The notes under the pieces: model-generated
The model's input: only the letters and a program-made list of their open reading frames with translations
Told to the model about the DNA's origin: nothing
Databases searched by the model: none
Made by a program: the position numbers and the translations under genes
Source: an uncultured Clostridia bacterium
GTDB taxonomy: Bacteria; Bacillota; Clostridia; Oscillospirales; CAG-272
Length of the DNA: 16,062 nucleotides
NCBI GenBank assembly: GCA_945949385.1
Contig: CAMFEL010000031.1
Coordinates: 1 to 16,062, forward strand
Direction: 5' to 3'
Shown here: in pieces, positions 1-7,032 of the stretch
How the letters are laid out: every line of letters starts with the position of its first letter
Numbering within the stretch: the stretch's first letter is position 1

Positions 1-44
1 CAAGTTTCGCGGCGGAAATACAGCAAAGCTAATGAGCGTGTCGA
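1..44. repeat. Interspersed repeat, left-end copy
   Basis: These 44 bases match the last 44 bases of the window (16019-16062) in the same orientation at 39 of 44 positions; the differences are at positions 6, 21 and 31-33. No reading frame explains the conservation. It overlaps the start of a second shared motif at 34-72. It probably belongs to an interspersed, non-coding repeat family. Confidence 0.8.
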
Positions 45-72
45 TAGCAGACTTGGGATTACCCACAGAAAG
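34..72. repeat. 39-bp motif, copy 1
   Basis: The motif has two conserved blocks, GAGCGTGTCGAYAGCAGACT(T) and TACCCACAGAAAG, separated by 5 variable bases. It is found here and at 15709-15747, identical at 33 of 39 positions with all but one difference in the 5-base gap. The first 11 bases recur at the right edge (16052-16062), where the window ends. It looks like the core of a dispersed intergenic element; function unknown. Confidence 0.75.
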
Positions 73-91
73 CAAGAATAGCAGATTGAAC

Positions 92-109
92 ATTATACCC
101 ATTATACCA
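92..109 (-). promoter_or_regulatory. Doublet of TATAAT boxes facing left
   Basis: On the minus strand two TATAAT hexamers lie 9 bp apart (101-106 and 92-97). The first is preceded by TGG, giving an extended -10 context (TGGTATAAT). No good -35 box is seen 17 bp upstream of either. If active, it would transcribe leftwards out of the window. Weak evidence. Confidence 0.3.
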
Positions 110-123
110 ATACACCGCAGGGG

Positions 124-216
124 CGGACGGTGAAGCCGTCCGTGAAGCGATGAAGAAACGCAGGAGAAAGCAAGCTTTCTCCTGCGTTTCTTCAGATGCC
201 TGCCGCTTATGCGGCA
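124..216. repeat. Cluster of three perfect hairpins
   Basis: Three inverted repeats follow one another. CGGACGG/CCGTCCG has 7 bp (124-130 with 136-142, loop TGAAG). A 21-bp perfect stem follows (151-171 with 174-194, apical AA, realistically a CAAG loop). TGCCGC/GCGGCA has 6 bp (201-206 with 211-216, loop TTAT). No U-tract follows on either strand, so these are not classical intrinsic terminators. They may be a structured repeat element or an RNA-level 3' structure downstream of the V-ATPase operon. Confidence 0.7.
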
Positions 217-270
217 CCCTGCGGGAACTTTTCTATATTTCCATACCCTTATTAAAAGTTTTTTGGAGTC

Positions 271-302
271 CTTAGAACCTTTTTCTCAAAAAAGGTTCTG
301 AG
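271..302 (-). terminator. Possible terminator hairpin beyond ntpD
   Basis: An 11-bp perfect stem pairs 274-284 with 289-299 around a short loop. The arms are AGAACCTTTTT and AAAAAGGTTCT. It lies about 160 bp past the ntpD stop in the direction of transcription. On the minus strand the following bases are A-rich and then TTTT, without a clean U-tract, so efficient intrinsic termination is uncertain. It is the best candidate end for the V-ATPase transcript. Confidence 0.4.
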
Positions 303-451
303 CGGGGTTCGGGGCAGCGCCCCGTATGCAGCTGGGGTACGGGGCAGCGCCCCGTATTCTTTTGCGGAGCGCGAGGCAGAGCCTCGCATATGCTTGACCG
401 GGGTTTGGAGCAGCGCCCCATATATCCTCGGAGTGCGGGGCAGAGCCCAGC
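303..451. repeat. Five tandem ~30-bp GC-rich hairpin units
   Basis: Five units lie head to tail with a period of about 30-34 bp, each with a short stem around an AGC or AGA triloop: 310-324, 340-354, 371-387, 406-420 and 435-451. Units 1 and 2 have CGGGGC/GCCCCG arms. Unit 3 has CGAGGC/GCCTCG, a compensated G-C to A-T change. Unit 4 changes the closing pair C-G to T-A. Units 4 and 5 carry one mismatch each. The compensated changes suggest the fold is what is kept. The array begins 8 bp past the ntpD stop. A minus-strand reading frame of about 73 codons through it is a by-product of the repeat, not a gene. Confidence 0.8.
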
Positions 452-458
452 ATTATTT

Positions 459-1130
459 CTATTCGTCGTCCTCTTCGGGATGCTTTGCCGCAAGCTGAGC
501 TTTCACCATCATATCCTTGACTTTCATGAGGCGGGTCTGGCTGCCGCGTTCGTTTTCATCAAGCTTCATAGTAATAGACTTGACCGTACGCTCGTAGCTT
601 GGGATCATAATATACTCAAGCGCGTTAACGCGGCGGCGCGTGCGTTCAATTTCGTCGCAAAGCAGCAGCGCGGATTTTTCAAGCTGCGCAAGGCGCACAA
701 GGTCTCCGCTCACCCGGCTGACGGCGCGTACCGCGTCGTCAAGCTCGCCGGAGGTAAAGGCGTAGCCGTAGCCGGCGCCGCCGCTTTCCCCGGCGGAAAG
801 CGTCTTATATTCAAATGTGGGAACGCTGACGCTCATAATGCTTTTCTCACCGACTTCAAGCTCACCTTCAGCTCCCGGCATAAGCAGCGCTTCGCTCATC
901 ATTTTGGGATCGGTCAGAGCGGCGGCGGTCTCAAAGCGGGCATACACATCCTCAAACCTGCCGGAAAGGCTCTCGCGCAGCTCCTTGGCCTCGCGCACGA
1001 TGTCAAGAAACTGCTTCATAAGCTCGTCCCGCTTATCCTTAAGCAGCTTGTGTCCCCTGCGCGCCGTCGTCAGCTTACCCTTGAGCTTTTTCAGCTCCAT
1101 TCTGGTGGGATTGACTCTGATCTCTGCCAC
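459..1130 (-). CDS. ntpD: V-type ATPase subunit D (central stalk)
   Basis: Subunit D of the V/A-type ATPase is the long coiled-coil rotor shaft running through the A3B3 head and coupling ATP hydrolysis to the membrane ring. The N-terminus carries the family signature NPTRMELKKLKGKL followed by ARRGHKLLKDKRDELM. The rest is a long helical protein of about 223 residues, the usual length. Two GTG codons are possible starts. The one at 1136 touches the ntpB stop and has its GAGGAG only 3 nt away. The one at 1130 has the same GAGGAG 9 nt upstream and gives the natural start MAEIRVNPTR, so I use it. The gene is last in the operon and translationally coupled to ntpB; a hairpin array begins 8 bp past its TAG stop. 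In E. hirae ntpJ follows ntpD, but nothing similar follows here. Confidence 0.96.
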   Translation of the reverse strand: MAEIRVNPTRMELKKLKGKLTTARRGHKLLKDKRDELMKQFLDIVREAKELRESLSGRFEDVYARFETAAALTDPKMMSEALLMPGAEGELEVGEKSIMSVSVPTFEYKTLSAGESGGAGYGYAFTSGELDDAVRAVSRVSGDLVRLAQLEKSALLLCDEIERTRRRVNALEYIMIPSYERTVKSITMKLDENERGSQTRLMKVKDMMVKAQLAAKHPEEDDE

Positions 1131-1136
1131 GGTCAC

Positions 1137-2516
1137 TCACTCCTCAACGGGCCAGTACTTGTCAAGGATCTCGGGCTTGATACGCTTCATTTCGCTTCTG
1201 GGCAGAAGCTTCAAGAGCGACCAGCCTATATCAAGAGTCTCCTCGATGGACCTGTTCTCGTAAAAGCCCTGATTTATATACTTTTTCTCAAACTCGTCGG
1301 AGAAGCGGGCATAAAGCCTGTCAACGGGAGTAAGCGCCGCTTCGCCCAGCACCACCATAAGCTCCTTCGCATCGCGACCTCTTGCATAGCTTGCAAAAAG
1401 CTGGTTCATAGTGCTTGCGTGATCCTCTCTGGTTTTTCCCACACCTATACCCTTGTCCTTAAGACGGGACAGGGAGGGCAGCACATCTACGGGGGGCATA
1501 TAGCCCTTGCGGTACATTTCTCTTGACAGAATGATCTGACCCTCCGTAATATAGCCCGTAAGATCGGGAATGGGGTGGGTCTTGTCATCCTCCGGCATAG
1601 TCAGTATGGGTATCATGGTAATAGAGCCCTCACTGCCTATCTTTCTGCCGGCGCGCTCGTACATGGTGGCAAGGTCGGTATACAGATAGCCGGGATAGCC
1701 GCGGCGTCCGGGCACCTCCTTGCGCGCCGCCGATACCTCGCGCAGAGCCTCCGCGTAGTTAGTAATATCGGTAATGATTACCAGCACATGCATATCGCAG
1801 TCGAAAGCAAGATACTCAGCGGCGGTAAGCGCCATACGGGGAGTGGAAATACGTTCGATAGCGGGGTCGGAAGCAAGGTTTACAAACATAACGGTACGGT
1901 CGATAGCTCCCGTCCGCTTAAAGTCGGAAATAAAGAAATCCGCCTCTTCAAAGGTAATACCCACAGCCGCAAATACAACGGCGAATTTGGAGCCGTCGTC
2001 GCCGCGCACCTTAGCCTGTCGGGCGATCTGCGCCGCCAGTGCCGCATGAGGCAGACCGGAGCCCGAGAAAATAGGCAGCTTCTGACCTCTTACCAGAGTG
2101 TTAAGTCCGTCAATGGTGGAAATTCCCGTCTGAATAAACTCCGAGGGATAGCGGCGCGCCGCCGGATTTATGGGAGTGCCGTTAATATCGGGAGTCTTGT
2201 CGGGAATAAGGCGGGGGCCGCCGTCAATAGGCTCGCCCATACCGGAAAACACGCGTCCCAGCATATCCCTTGAAACGGGAAGCTGCATACCGTGACCGGA
2301 GAAACGCACCTTTGAATTTGCAATATTTATACCCTGCGCGCTGTCGAAAAGCTGCACCAATACATTGGAGCCGTTGATCTCAAGCACACGGCAGCGGCGA
2401 ACTTCGCCGCCGGGCAGTTCAATTTCGCCCAGCTCGTCATACTTTACGCCATCCACCTTTTTTACCAGCATAAGAGGGCCGGCGACCTCTTCGATAGTCT
2501 TATATTCTCTTACCAT
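1137..2516 (-). CDS. ntpB: V-type ATPase subunit B (non-catalytic)
   Basis: Non-catalytic B subunit, alternating with A in the soluble A3B3 hexamer. The 459 residues match the usual length. Visible family features are the N-terminal beta-barrel region (VAGPLMLVKKVDGVKYDELG), the GRVFSGMGEPIDGGP segment, and SGSGLPHAALAAQIARQA where a catalytic subunit would have a Walker A loop. The lysine and GKT/S are missing, as normal for B. ALREVSAARKEVPGRRGYPG and DLATMYERAGR are also typical. The ATG overlaps the ntpA TGA by one base (TGATG), so translation is probably coupled to subunit A at equal stoichiometry. The stop abuts ntpD. Confidence 0.98.
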   Translation of the reverse strand: MVREYKTIEEVAGPLMLVKKVDGVKYDELGEIELPGGEVRRCRVLEINGSNVLVQLFDSAQGINIANSKVRFSGHGMQLPVSRDMLGRVFSGMGEPIDGGPRLIPDKTPDINGTPINPAARRYPSEFIQTGISTIDGLNTLVRGQKLPIFSGSGLPHAALAAQIARQAKVRGDDGSKFAVVFAAVGITFEEADFFISDFKRTGAIDRTVMFVNLASDPAIERISTPRMALTAAEYLAFDCDMHVLVIITDITNYAEALREVSAARKEVPGRRGYPGYLYTDLATMYERAGRKIGSEGSITMIPILTMPEDDKTHPIPDLTGYITEGQIILSREMYRKGYMPPVDVLPSLSRLKDKGIGVGKTREDHASTMNQLFASYARGRDAKELMVVLGEAALTPVDRLYARFSDEFEKKYINQGFYENRSIEETLDIGWSLLKLLPRSEMKRIKPEILDKYWPVEE

Positions 2517-4285
2517 CAGTCATCGCTCCTCTCGCTGATAAGCGCCGCAAGCTCGGCATCAAGCTGTTTTTCAATATCCGCATACTCTTCCTCGAAGCGG
2601 TCTGCGGGAGCAGCCTTTGCGCGTCCGATACGCTCTCTTACGCCAATCTCGGATATTTTCTGCACATCGGCGCCCGCCTTTATAGCCTCCGATGCCTTGT
2701 CTCTGAAGGACAGTATAAGGCGCGCAAGCGCAAACTGCTGTTTAAGCGGCGTGTACGCGTCCGTATCCGCAAAAGCGTTCTGCTGCAGATAGTCCTCACG
2801 CACGGACTGCGCCGTCTCCAAAGTAAGTCTGTCCTCTGCGGAAAGAGCGTCCACGCCCACCAGCTTCACGATCTCGTCAAGCTCGGACTCCGCCTGAAGA
2901 ATGCGCGATATTTCGGCAGAAACATCAGACCACTCAGAATCAATATTCTCCTTGAACCACTCCTCAAGCCTGTCCTTGTAAAGGGAGTAGGAGGTAAGCC
3001 AGTTTACGGCAGGGAAATGGCGCCTGTACGCAAGGCTTGCGTCAAGACCCCAGAACACCTTGACTATACGGAGCGTCGCCTGAGATACGGGCTCCGAAAT
3101 ATCGCCGCCCTGAGGGGAAACAGCGCCGATAGCCGAAAGGGAGCCGTGGCGTCCGTCGCTGCCCATGCACACCACATCTCCCGCTCTCTCGTAGAACTGA
3201 GCAAGACGGGAGGTAAGATAGGCGGGATAGCCCTCGTCTCCGGGCATTTCCTCAAGGCGCCCGGACATCTCACGCAGCGCCTCCGCCCAACGTGAGGTGG
3301 AGTCTGCAATAACCGCCACGGAATAACCCATATCTCGGAAATACTCCGCAATGGTAATACCCGTATATATGGACGCTTCACGCGCCGCAACGGGCATATC
3401 GGAGGTGTTGGCAATAAGCACCGTGCGCTTCATAAGAGTCTCGCCGCTGCGGGGGTCGATGATCTCGGGAAACTCGCCCAGAACGTCAGTCATTTCGTTT
3501 CCGCGCTCGCCGCAGCCGATATAGACCACCAGGTCAACGTTGGACCACTTTGCAAGCTGATGCTGAACCACCGTCTTACCGGAGCCGAAAGGTCCGGGAA
3601 CGCAGGCAGTACCGCCCTTTGCAATGGGGAACAGCGTATCAATAGTCCGCTGACCTGTTACCATAGGCTCGGAGGGAGGCAGCTTTTCGCGGTAGGGACG
3701 GCTGCGACGCACGGGCCACTTCTGCATAAGCGTCAAAGGCACCTCTCCGTTTTCGGTTTCAAGCACACCTATCCTGTCGGTAACGGTGTACTCGCCGGAA
3801 AACAGCTCCTTAACCGTACCGTTCATATTGGGCGGTATCATGATCTTGTGGCGGATGACCTCGGTCTCGTCCACAAAGCCCACAATGTCGCCGCCGGACA
3901 CCTGTGTTCCGGCTTTAACGGAAGCGGTAAATTTCCATTTTTTATCTCTGTCCAGCGCAGGCAGGTCAATACCCTTCTGAATATTGGAGCCGCATATCTC
4001 CATCATCTTTTCCAAAGGGCGCTGAATGCCGTCGTATATATTTGTAACGATGCCGGGGCCAAGCTCCACGGACAGGGGCATACCGGTGGATACCACGCGC
4101 TCGCCGCGTCCCAGTCCCGCGGTCTCCTCATAAACCTGAATGGAGGCGCGGTCACCGTGCATCTCGATTATCTCACCGATAAGCTTGTTTTCACCAACAT
4201 GCACCACATCGAACATATTGGCTTCCTTCATGCCCTCGGCAATAACGAGAGGTCCCGAAATCTTTACGATCCTTCCTTCAACCAT
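2516..4285 (-). CDS. ntpA: V-type ATPase catalytic subunit A
   Basis: Catalytic A subunit, which hydrolyses or synthesises ATP in the cytoplasmic V1 head. The 589 residues match the family. In order: an N-terminal barrel (GRIVKISGPLVIAEGM), the A-specific non-homologous bulge (about residues 115-190), the Walker A loop GPFGSGKT at 231-238 and CGERGNEM at about 258-265, including the catalytic glutamate of GER. Later come SVAVIADSTSRWAEALRE and GDEGYPAYL. These mark A rather than B or F-type beta. Start ATG gives MVEGRIVKISGPL, as expected. No strong ribosome binding site is close: a GGAAAGG lies about 15 nt upstream. The 64-nt gap from ntpG is the longest in the second half of the operon and holds a 12-bp palindrome. 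Confidence 0.99.
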   Translation of the reverse strand: MVEGRIVKISGPLVIAEGMKEANMFDVVHVGENKLIGEIIEMHGDRASIQVYEETAGLGRGERVVSTGMPLSVELGPGIVTNIYDGIQRPLEKMMEICGSNIQKGIDLPALDRDKKWKFTASVKAGTQVSGGDIVGFVDETEVIRHKIMIPPNMNGTVKELFSGEYTVTDRIGVLETENGEVPLTLMQKWPVRRSRPYREKLPPSEPMVTGQRTIDTLFPIAKGGTACVPGPFGSGKTVVQHQLAKWSNVDLVVYIGCGERGNEMTDVLGEFPEIIDPRSGETLMKRTVLIANTSDMPVAAREASIYTGITIAEYFRDMGYSVAVIADSTSRWAEALREMSGRLEEMPGDEGYPAYLTSRLAQFYERAGDVVCMGSDGRHGSLSAIGAVSPQGGDISEPVSQATLRIVKVFWGLDASLAYRRHFPAVNWLTSYSLYKDRLEEWFKENIDSEWSDVSAEISRILQAESELDEIVKLVGVDALSAEDRLTLETAQSVREDYLQQNAFADTDAYTPLKQQFALARLILSFRDKASEAIKAGADVQKISEIGVRERIGRAKAAPADRFEEEYADIEKQLDAELAALISERSDD

Positions 4286-4328
4286 ACTGTAATGTCCAAA
4301 CCTTTCCGTCCGGGTATCGCGCCCGCAG

Positions 4329-4340
4329 TGCGGCGCCGCA
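4329..4340. repeat. 12-bp palindrome in the ntpG-ntpA gap
   Basis: TGCGGCGCCGCA is a perfect palindrome in the 64-nt gap before ntpA. It could form only a small, strained hairpin, or act as a protein site. It lies where the catalytic subunit needs higher translation than its neighbours, so RNA processing or stability is conceivable but unproven. Confidence 0.4.
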
Positions 4341-4349
4341 ATACAGCCG

Positions 4350-4664
4350 TTACTGTTCTTTGAAAATAATATCGGCGCCCACAGCCCGCTCCACAGCGGA
4401 CTTGAGCTGAGTGATTCCGTAGCCGCCTCCCGCCTCGGGCAGGGGAATGACTGCGGGAACGGTGTCGCCGGAGTATTTTGCGATCTCCTCCGGTATGAGC
4501 TGTGCTACGGAGGGTACGATATATATAACGGCACAGCCGTCGTTCTTTGCCGCCTTAAGGCTTTCCGCCGCCTGAGCGGCGTCAGCCGCTTCGTAAATGC
4601 TGAAGCCTGCGGCCATAAAGCACATAACGCGCTCGCGCTGACCGATGATACCTATTTTATACAT
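4350..4664 (-). CDS. ntpG: V-type ATPase subunit F (NtpG-type)
   Basis: Small central-stalk subunit called F in the V/A-ATPase family and NtpG in the E. hirae operon; it sits with subunit D in the rotor. The protein has 104 residues, the normal size. It opens with MYKIGIIGQRERVMCF and continues as an alternating beta/alpha Rossmann-like fold (GCAVIYIVPSVAQLI, then VPAVIPLPEAGGGYG), ending in an amphipathic helix. The start ATG lies inside the end of ntpC, an 8-nt overlap, and has only a weak ribosome binding site. Translational coupling to ntpC is therefore likely. Position between ntpC and ntpA matches the E. hirae order. Confidence 0.94.
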   Translation of the reverse strand: MYKIGIIGQRERVMCFMAAGFSIYEAADAAQAAESLKAAKNDGCAVIYIVPSVAQLIPEEIAKYSGDTVPAVIPLPEAGGGYGITQLKSAVERAVGADIIFKEQ

Positions 4665-5652
4665 AAGCTCTGCGCAGCCTCCCTCTCATTTCGTCGGCAC
4701 GTCCGCCCTTCATTCCGGCTTCGATAATACGGCAGTTGGTCATTTCCGCTTCTCTTATAAGGAGATAACGCACCGCCACCTCGGGACCGAAGGGCTTGAA
4801 ACGGTAACCGTTTGCAAGAGACAGCACCGCCTCGTCAATAACCTTTTCCGCCTCCGAAAAGCTCTTCTGCTTTGCCGCAAGGCGCACAGCAGACGCCGAA
4901 GCACTGCCCGCGGGAACCTTTGCCGCCACGGTATCCGCATCGGCACAGCCGCCGTCGGCGGCAAGAAAAGCAGACAGCGGAATGTCTCCGCCGGGGACGA
5001 AGGCTCTCTTCATAAGGGACGCCGCCACCTCGGCGGGAAGCTTTTGAGAAGCAAGTCTTTGCGACGTCATAAGATTTACACCGTCGGCGCGAAGAGTCAC
5101 CGTCTTGCAGATAAGCTCAACGCCGCCCCTGTCGGCATCCTCTCTCATGTCCGCAAAGCAGGCGGAGTCAAGAATAAGGTCGATACAGCGAACCTCACCC
5201 GTCTTGCGGTACTGCGCCAAAGCCTCTCCCGCCGCTTTGTTCATATGCGGTGGAAGCCCCTCAAAGGAGGAGCTTTCGGCGCCGGCAACGATTTTTTCCG
5301 GACTCACCGTACCGCAGAAAAGCAGAAGTCCTTCGGAACTCTCACCGCGCAGAACGCACTTGAGAGCGGTTTTTATGTTGGTACAGTCGTATTTGTATAA
5401 AAGCGGACAAAACACGGAAAAATCCGGCACCGCGCTTTTTATATTGTCCACAGCCTCGCAAAGCGCCGCATGATAAACATCGGCAGTGTCCCCGCCCTTT
5501 GAAGCAAGACGGTACACCTCCCTGACGGCAGAGCGCAGAGCCGCAGGATCCGCCGCCTCCGAAAAGCGCGCAAGACGCTCCGCGGGTGTTCCCGCGCCGT
5601 CCGACGCCTTCAGGAAAGAGGAGGCGAACATATATTCTCTGTCTTTGATCAT
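4657..5652 (-). CDS. ntpC: V-type ATPase subunit C (central stalk socket)
   Basis: Subunit C (eukaryotic d) forms the funnel linking the central stalk to the membrane K ring. At 331 residues it has the family length and its all-helical character (YAFASSFLKA-like start, repeated helical segments with LLIREAEMTNCRIIEAGMKGG near the C-terminus). The MTNCRIIEAGMKGG segment resembles the conserved EAxNlRiIx.gK end of family members. The frame is open for 23 codons further upstream, to 5721, overlapping ntpE. I chose ATG 5652 because GGAGG stands 8 nt before it and MIKDREYMFASS aligns with usual C-subunit starts. It lies 25 nt after ntpE and overlaps ntpG by 8 nt. Confidence 0.93.
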   Translation of the reverse strand: MIKDREYMFASSFLKASDGAGTPAERLARFSEAADPAALRSAVREVYRLASKGGDTADVYHAALCEAVDNIKSAVPDFSVFCPLLYKYDCTNIKTALKCVLRGESSEGLLLFCGTVSPEKIVAGAESSSFEGLPPHMNKAAGEALAQYRKTGEVRCIDLILDSACFADMREDADRGGVELICKTVTLRADGVNLMTSQRLASQKLPAEVAASLMKRAFVPGGDIPLSAFLAADGGCADADTVAAKVPAGSASASAVRLAAKQKSFSEAEKVIDEAVLSLANGYRFKPFGPEVAVRYLLIREAEMTNCRIIEAGMKGGRADEMRGRLRRAYV

Positions 5653-5677
5653 ATCAGCTTCCTCCGAAAGCGGCGCC

Positions 5678-6379
5678 TTAACGAGCCGCTCCGGCATCGC
5701 CGGAGGACGCGTCGGAAGCAAAAAGGACAGCGGCGATCCTTGCTTCGCACTTTTCCCTCTCTCCCGCTACTACCGCGCTGACGGAGCAGTTTGTCTCAAT
5801 ATCGCCGTAGCGAAGTATCAATCCGCCGGAAATATCGGCGCAGTCCTCGCTGACTGAAATGGCGGTCTTGCCGAGTGCGGCGGACTTGCGCTTCAGAAAC
5901 GCCTTTGCCGCCTTGACTACGGTCTCGGCACGGTTTTCTTTGTCTGCGCTGTTAAACACCGCCGTAAAATCAAGACACCAATCGTCGCTGTCACCATAGG
6001 TTTCTCTGAGACGGCGCACGGTCTCCAGTCTCTCCTCCACCGCGTCTGCAAGAAGATGCCCGCAGAACACGCAGTAATCCTCGTCGGAAAGCTCACAAAG
6101 ATAACGCTCAGCTTCGGAAAAGGCGCGGTTTATCATACCCACACGGGCGGCGAGCATTATTTCACGGCGCTTCATTTCCGCCGCGGAATAAGCTCTTTCC
6201 ACCGTGGCAAGGCTCTCTCGCTTTGCGCGGGCGGCGGCACCGTCGCCGGCGGTAGCGGCGCGCTCCTCGGCGTCACGGATCACTGCGTCGCATTTCTCCT
6301 GTGACTGGCGCAGAACAGCCTCCGCCTTTTCTGCGGCCTCGCTTTTGATTTTTTCGATTATTTTGTCAAGATTCTGCAT
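5678..6379 (-). CDS. ntpE: V-type ATPase subunit E (peripheral stalk)
   Basis: Peripheral-stalk subunit E, which pairs with the NtpF-type subunit to hold the A3B3 head still against the membrane subunit I. The N-terminal half is a long charged helix rich in Ala, Glu, Lys and Arg (QNLDKIIEKIKSEAAEKAEA and on). The C-terminal half is globular, with the typical ISGGLILRYGDIETNCS. Length is about 233 residues. The start is uncertain. ATG 6379 gives MQNLDKIIEKIK, the usual type of N-terminus, but lacks a well-placed ribosome binding site. A TTG at 6394 has GGAAGGG almost touching it. It lies over 100 nt after ntpK, the longest gap inside the operon, and ends 25 nt before ntpC. Confidence 0.92.
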   Translation of the reverse strand: MQNLDKIIEKIKSEAAEKAEAVLRQSQEKCDAVIRDAEERAATAGDGAAARAKRESLATVERAYSAAEMKRREIMLAARVGMINRAFSEAERYLCELSDEDYCVFCGHLLADAVEERLETVRRLRETYGDSDDWCLDFTAVFNSADKENRAETVVKAAKAFLKRKSAALGKTAISVSEDCADISGGLILRYGDIETNCSVSAVVAGEREKCEARIAAVLFASDASSGDAGAAR

Positions 6380-6492
6380 CTTATCAAAGTCCAAACCCTT
6401 CCATACTGTTTTTCAGCGGCAGCGCAGACAAAACGAGCCCTGAATCTGCCGCAGTTACTTCTTCAAGACAGGGATACGCCAAAGTCTTCCTG

Positions 6493-6990
6493 TCAGAGAG
6501 AGAAGGTAAGGATAGGCAGGAGGGATACCAGCAGAGCGAAAATAGCGTAGGTCTCAACCAAAGCCGCGGAGGTAATAGCCTTAACGGTCTGACCCTCTCT
6601 GCGGGAAACCAGCTCAATGCCGCTTGCGGCAACTCTGCCCTGAGCAATACCGGAGAAGTAGCCGACGATAGCAATAGGAAGCGCCGCTGCGAACAGATAC
6701 ATACCCTGACCGAGAGTAAGATCGGCAATACCGCCGAACAGGTTTATACGCTGCATGATAAGGAACGCGGTAACGAAGCCGTAAATACCCTGAGTGCCGG
6801 GCAGAGCCTGAAGCAGGAGAGCCGCGCTGAACTTTGAGGGATCCTCGGCAAGCATACCGCTTGCGGCCTCACCAACGATGCCCACGCCCTTTGCACTGCC
6901 CACGCAGGCAAGCGCTGCGGCGAGAGCCGCGCCCAGAAGAGCAAGGTTCGTTCCTGAAAATACTGTCTGCAAAAGTTCGGTGAATGTCAT
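6493..6990 (-). CDS. ntpK: V-type ATPase subunit K (Na+-binding rotor ring)
   Basis: Proteolipid c-ring subunit that carries the transported ion. The 165 residues form two fused hairpins (four membrane segments), the duplicated 16-kDa form rather than an 8-kDa one. The sequence closely follows E. hirae NtpK: GSAKGVGIVGEAA, LPGTQGIYGF, SGIAQGRVAASG and LVETYAI. The residues equivalent to the E. hirae Na+ ligands are all present: L63, T66, Q67, Q117 and E146. Na+ rather than H+ transport is therefore likely (known for the homologue, inferred here). There is one ion-binding glutamate per subunit, in the second hairpin. ATG has AAAGGA 8 nt upstream, 42 nt after ntpI. The start of the next gene, ntpE, is over 100 nt away. 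Confidence 0.98.
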   Translation of the reverse strand: MTFTELLQTVFSGTNLALLGAALAAALACVGSAKGVGIVGEAASGMLAEDPSKFSAALLLQALPGTQGIYGFVTAFLIMQRINLFGGIADLTLGQGMYLFAAALPIAIVGYFSGIAQGRVAASGIELVSRREGQTVKAITSAALVETYAIFALLVSLLPILTFSL

Positions 6991-7032
6991 GATGATTGTC
7001 CTTTCTGACTTTTTATCTTTTAATTTTTTATC

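Noticed and set aside
1..458. Insertion sequence or transposon end
   Set aside because: Hairpins and repeats are present, but there is no transposase, no terminal inverted repeat pair and no target duplication that I can identify.
272..493. Minus-strand reading frame of 73 codons with repeated TGRCP motifs
   Set aside because: It reads through the tandem hairpin array; the apparent protein repeat is the DNA repeat. Its start overlaps the end of ntpD out of frame, with no ribosome binding site argument.
390..1526. Long plus-strand frame of 378 codons opposite ntpD and ntpB
   Set aside because: Antisense shadow: the minus strand encodes well-conserved V-ATPase subunits over the same bases.
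4657..5721. Longer ntpC start at 5721
   Set aside because: It would overlap ntpE by 44 nt and add a Pro-rich, non-family N-terminus; ATG 5652 has GGAGG at ideal spacing.
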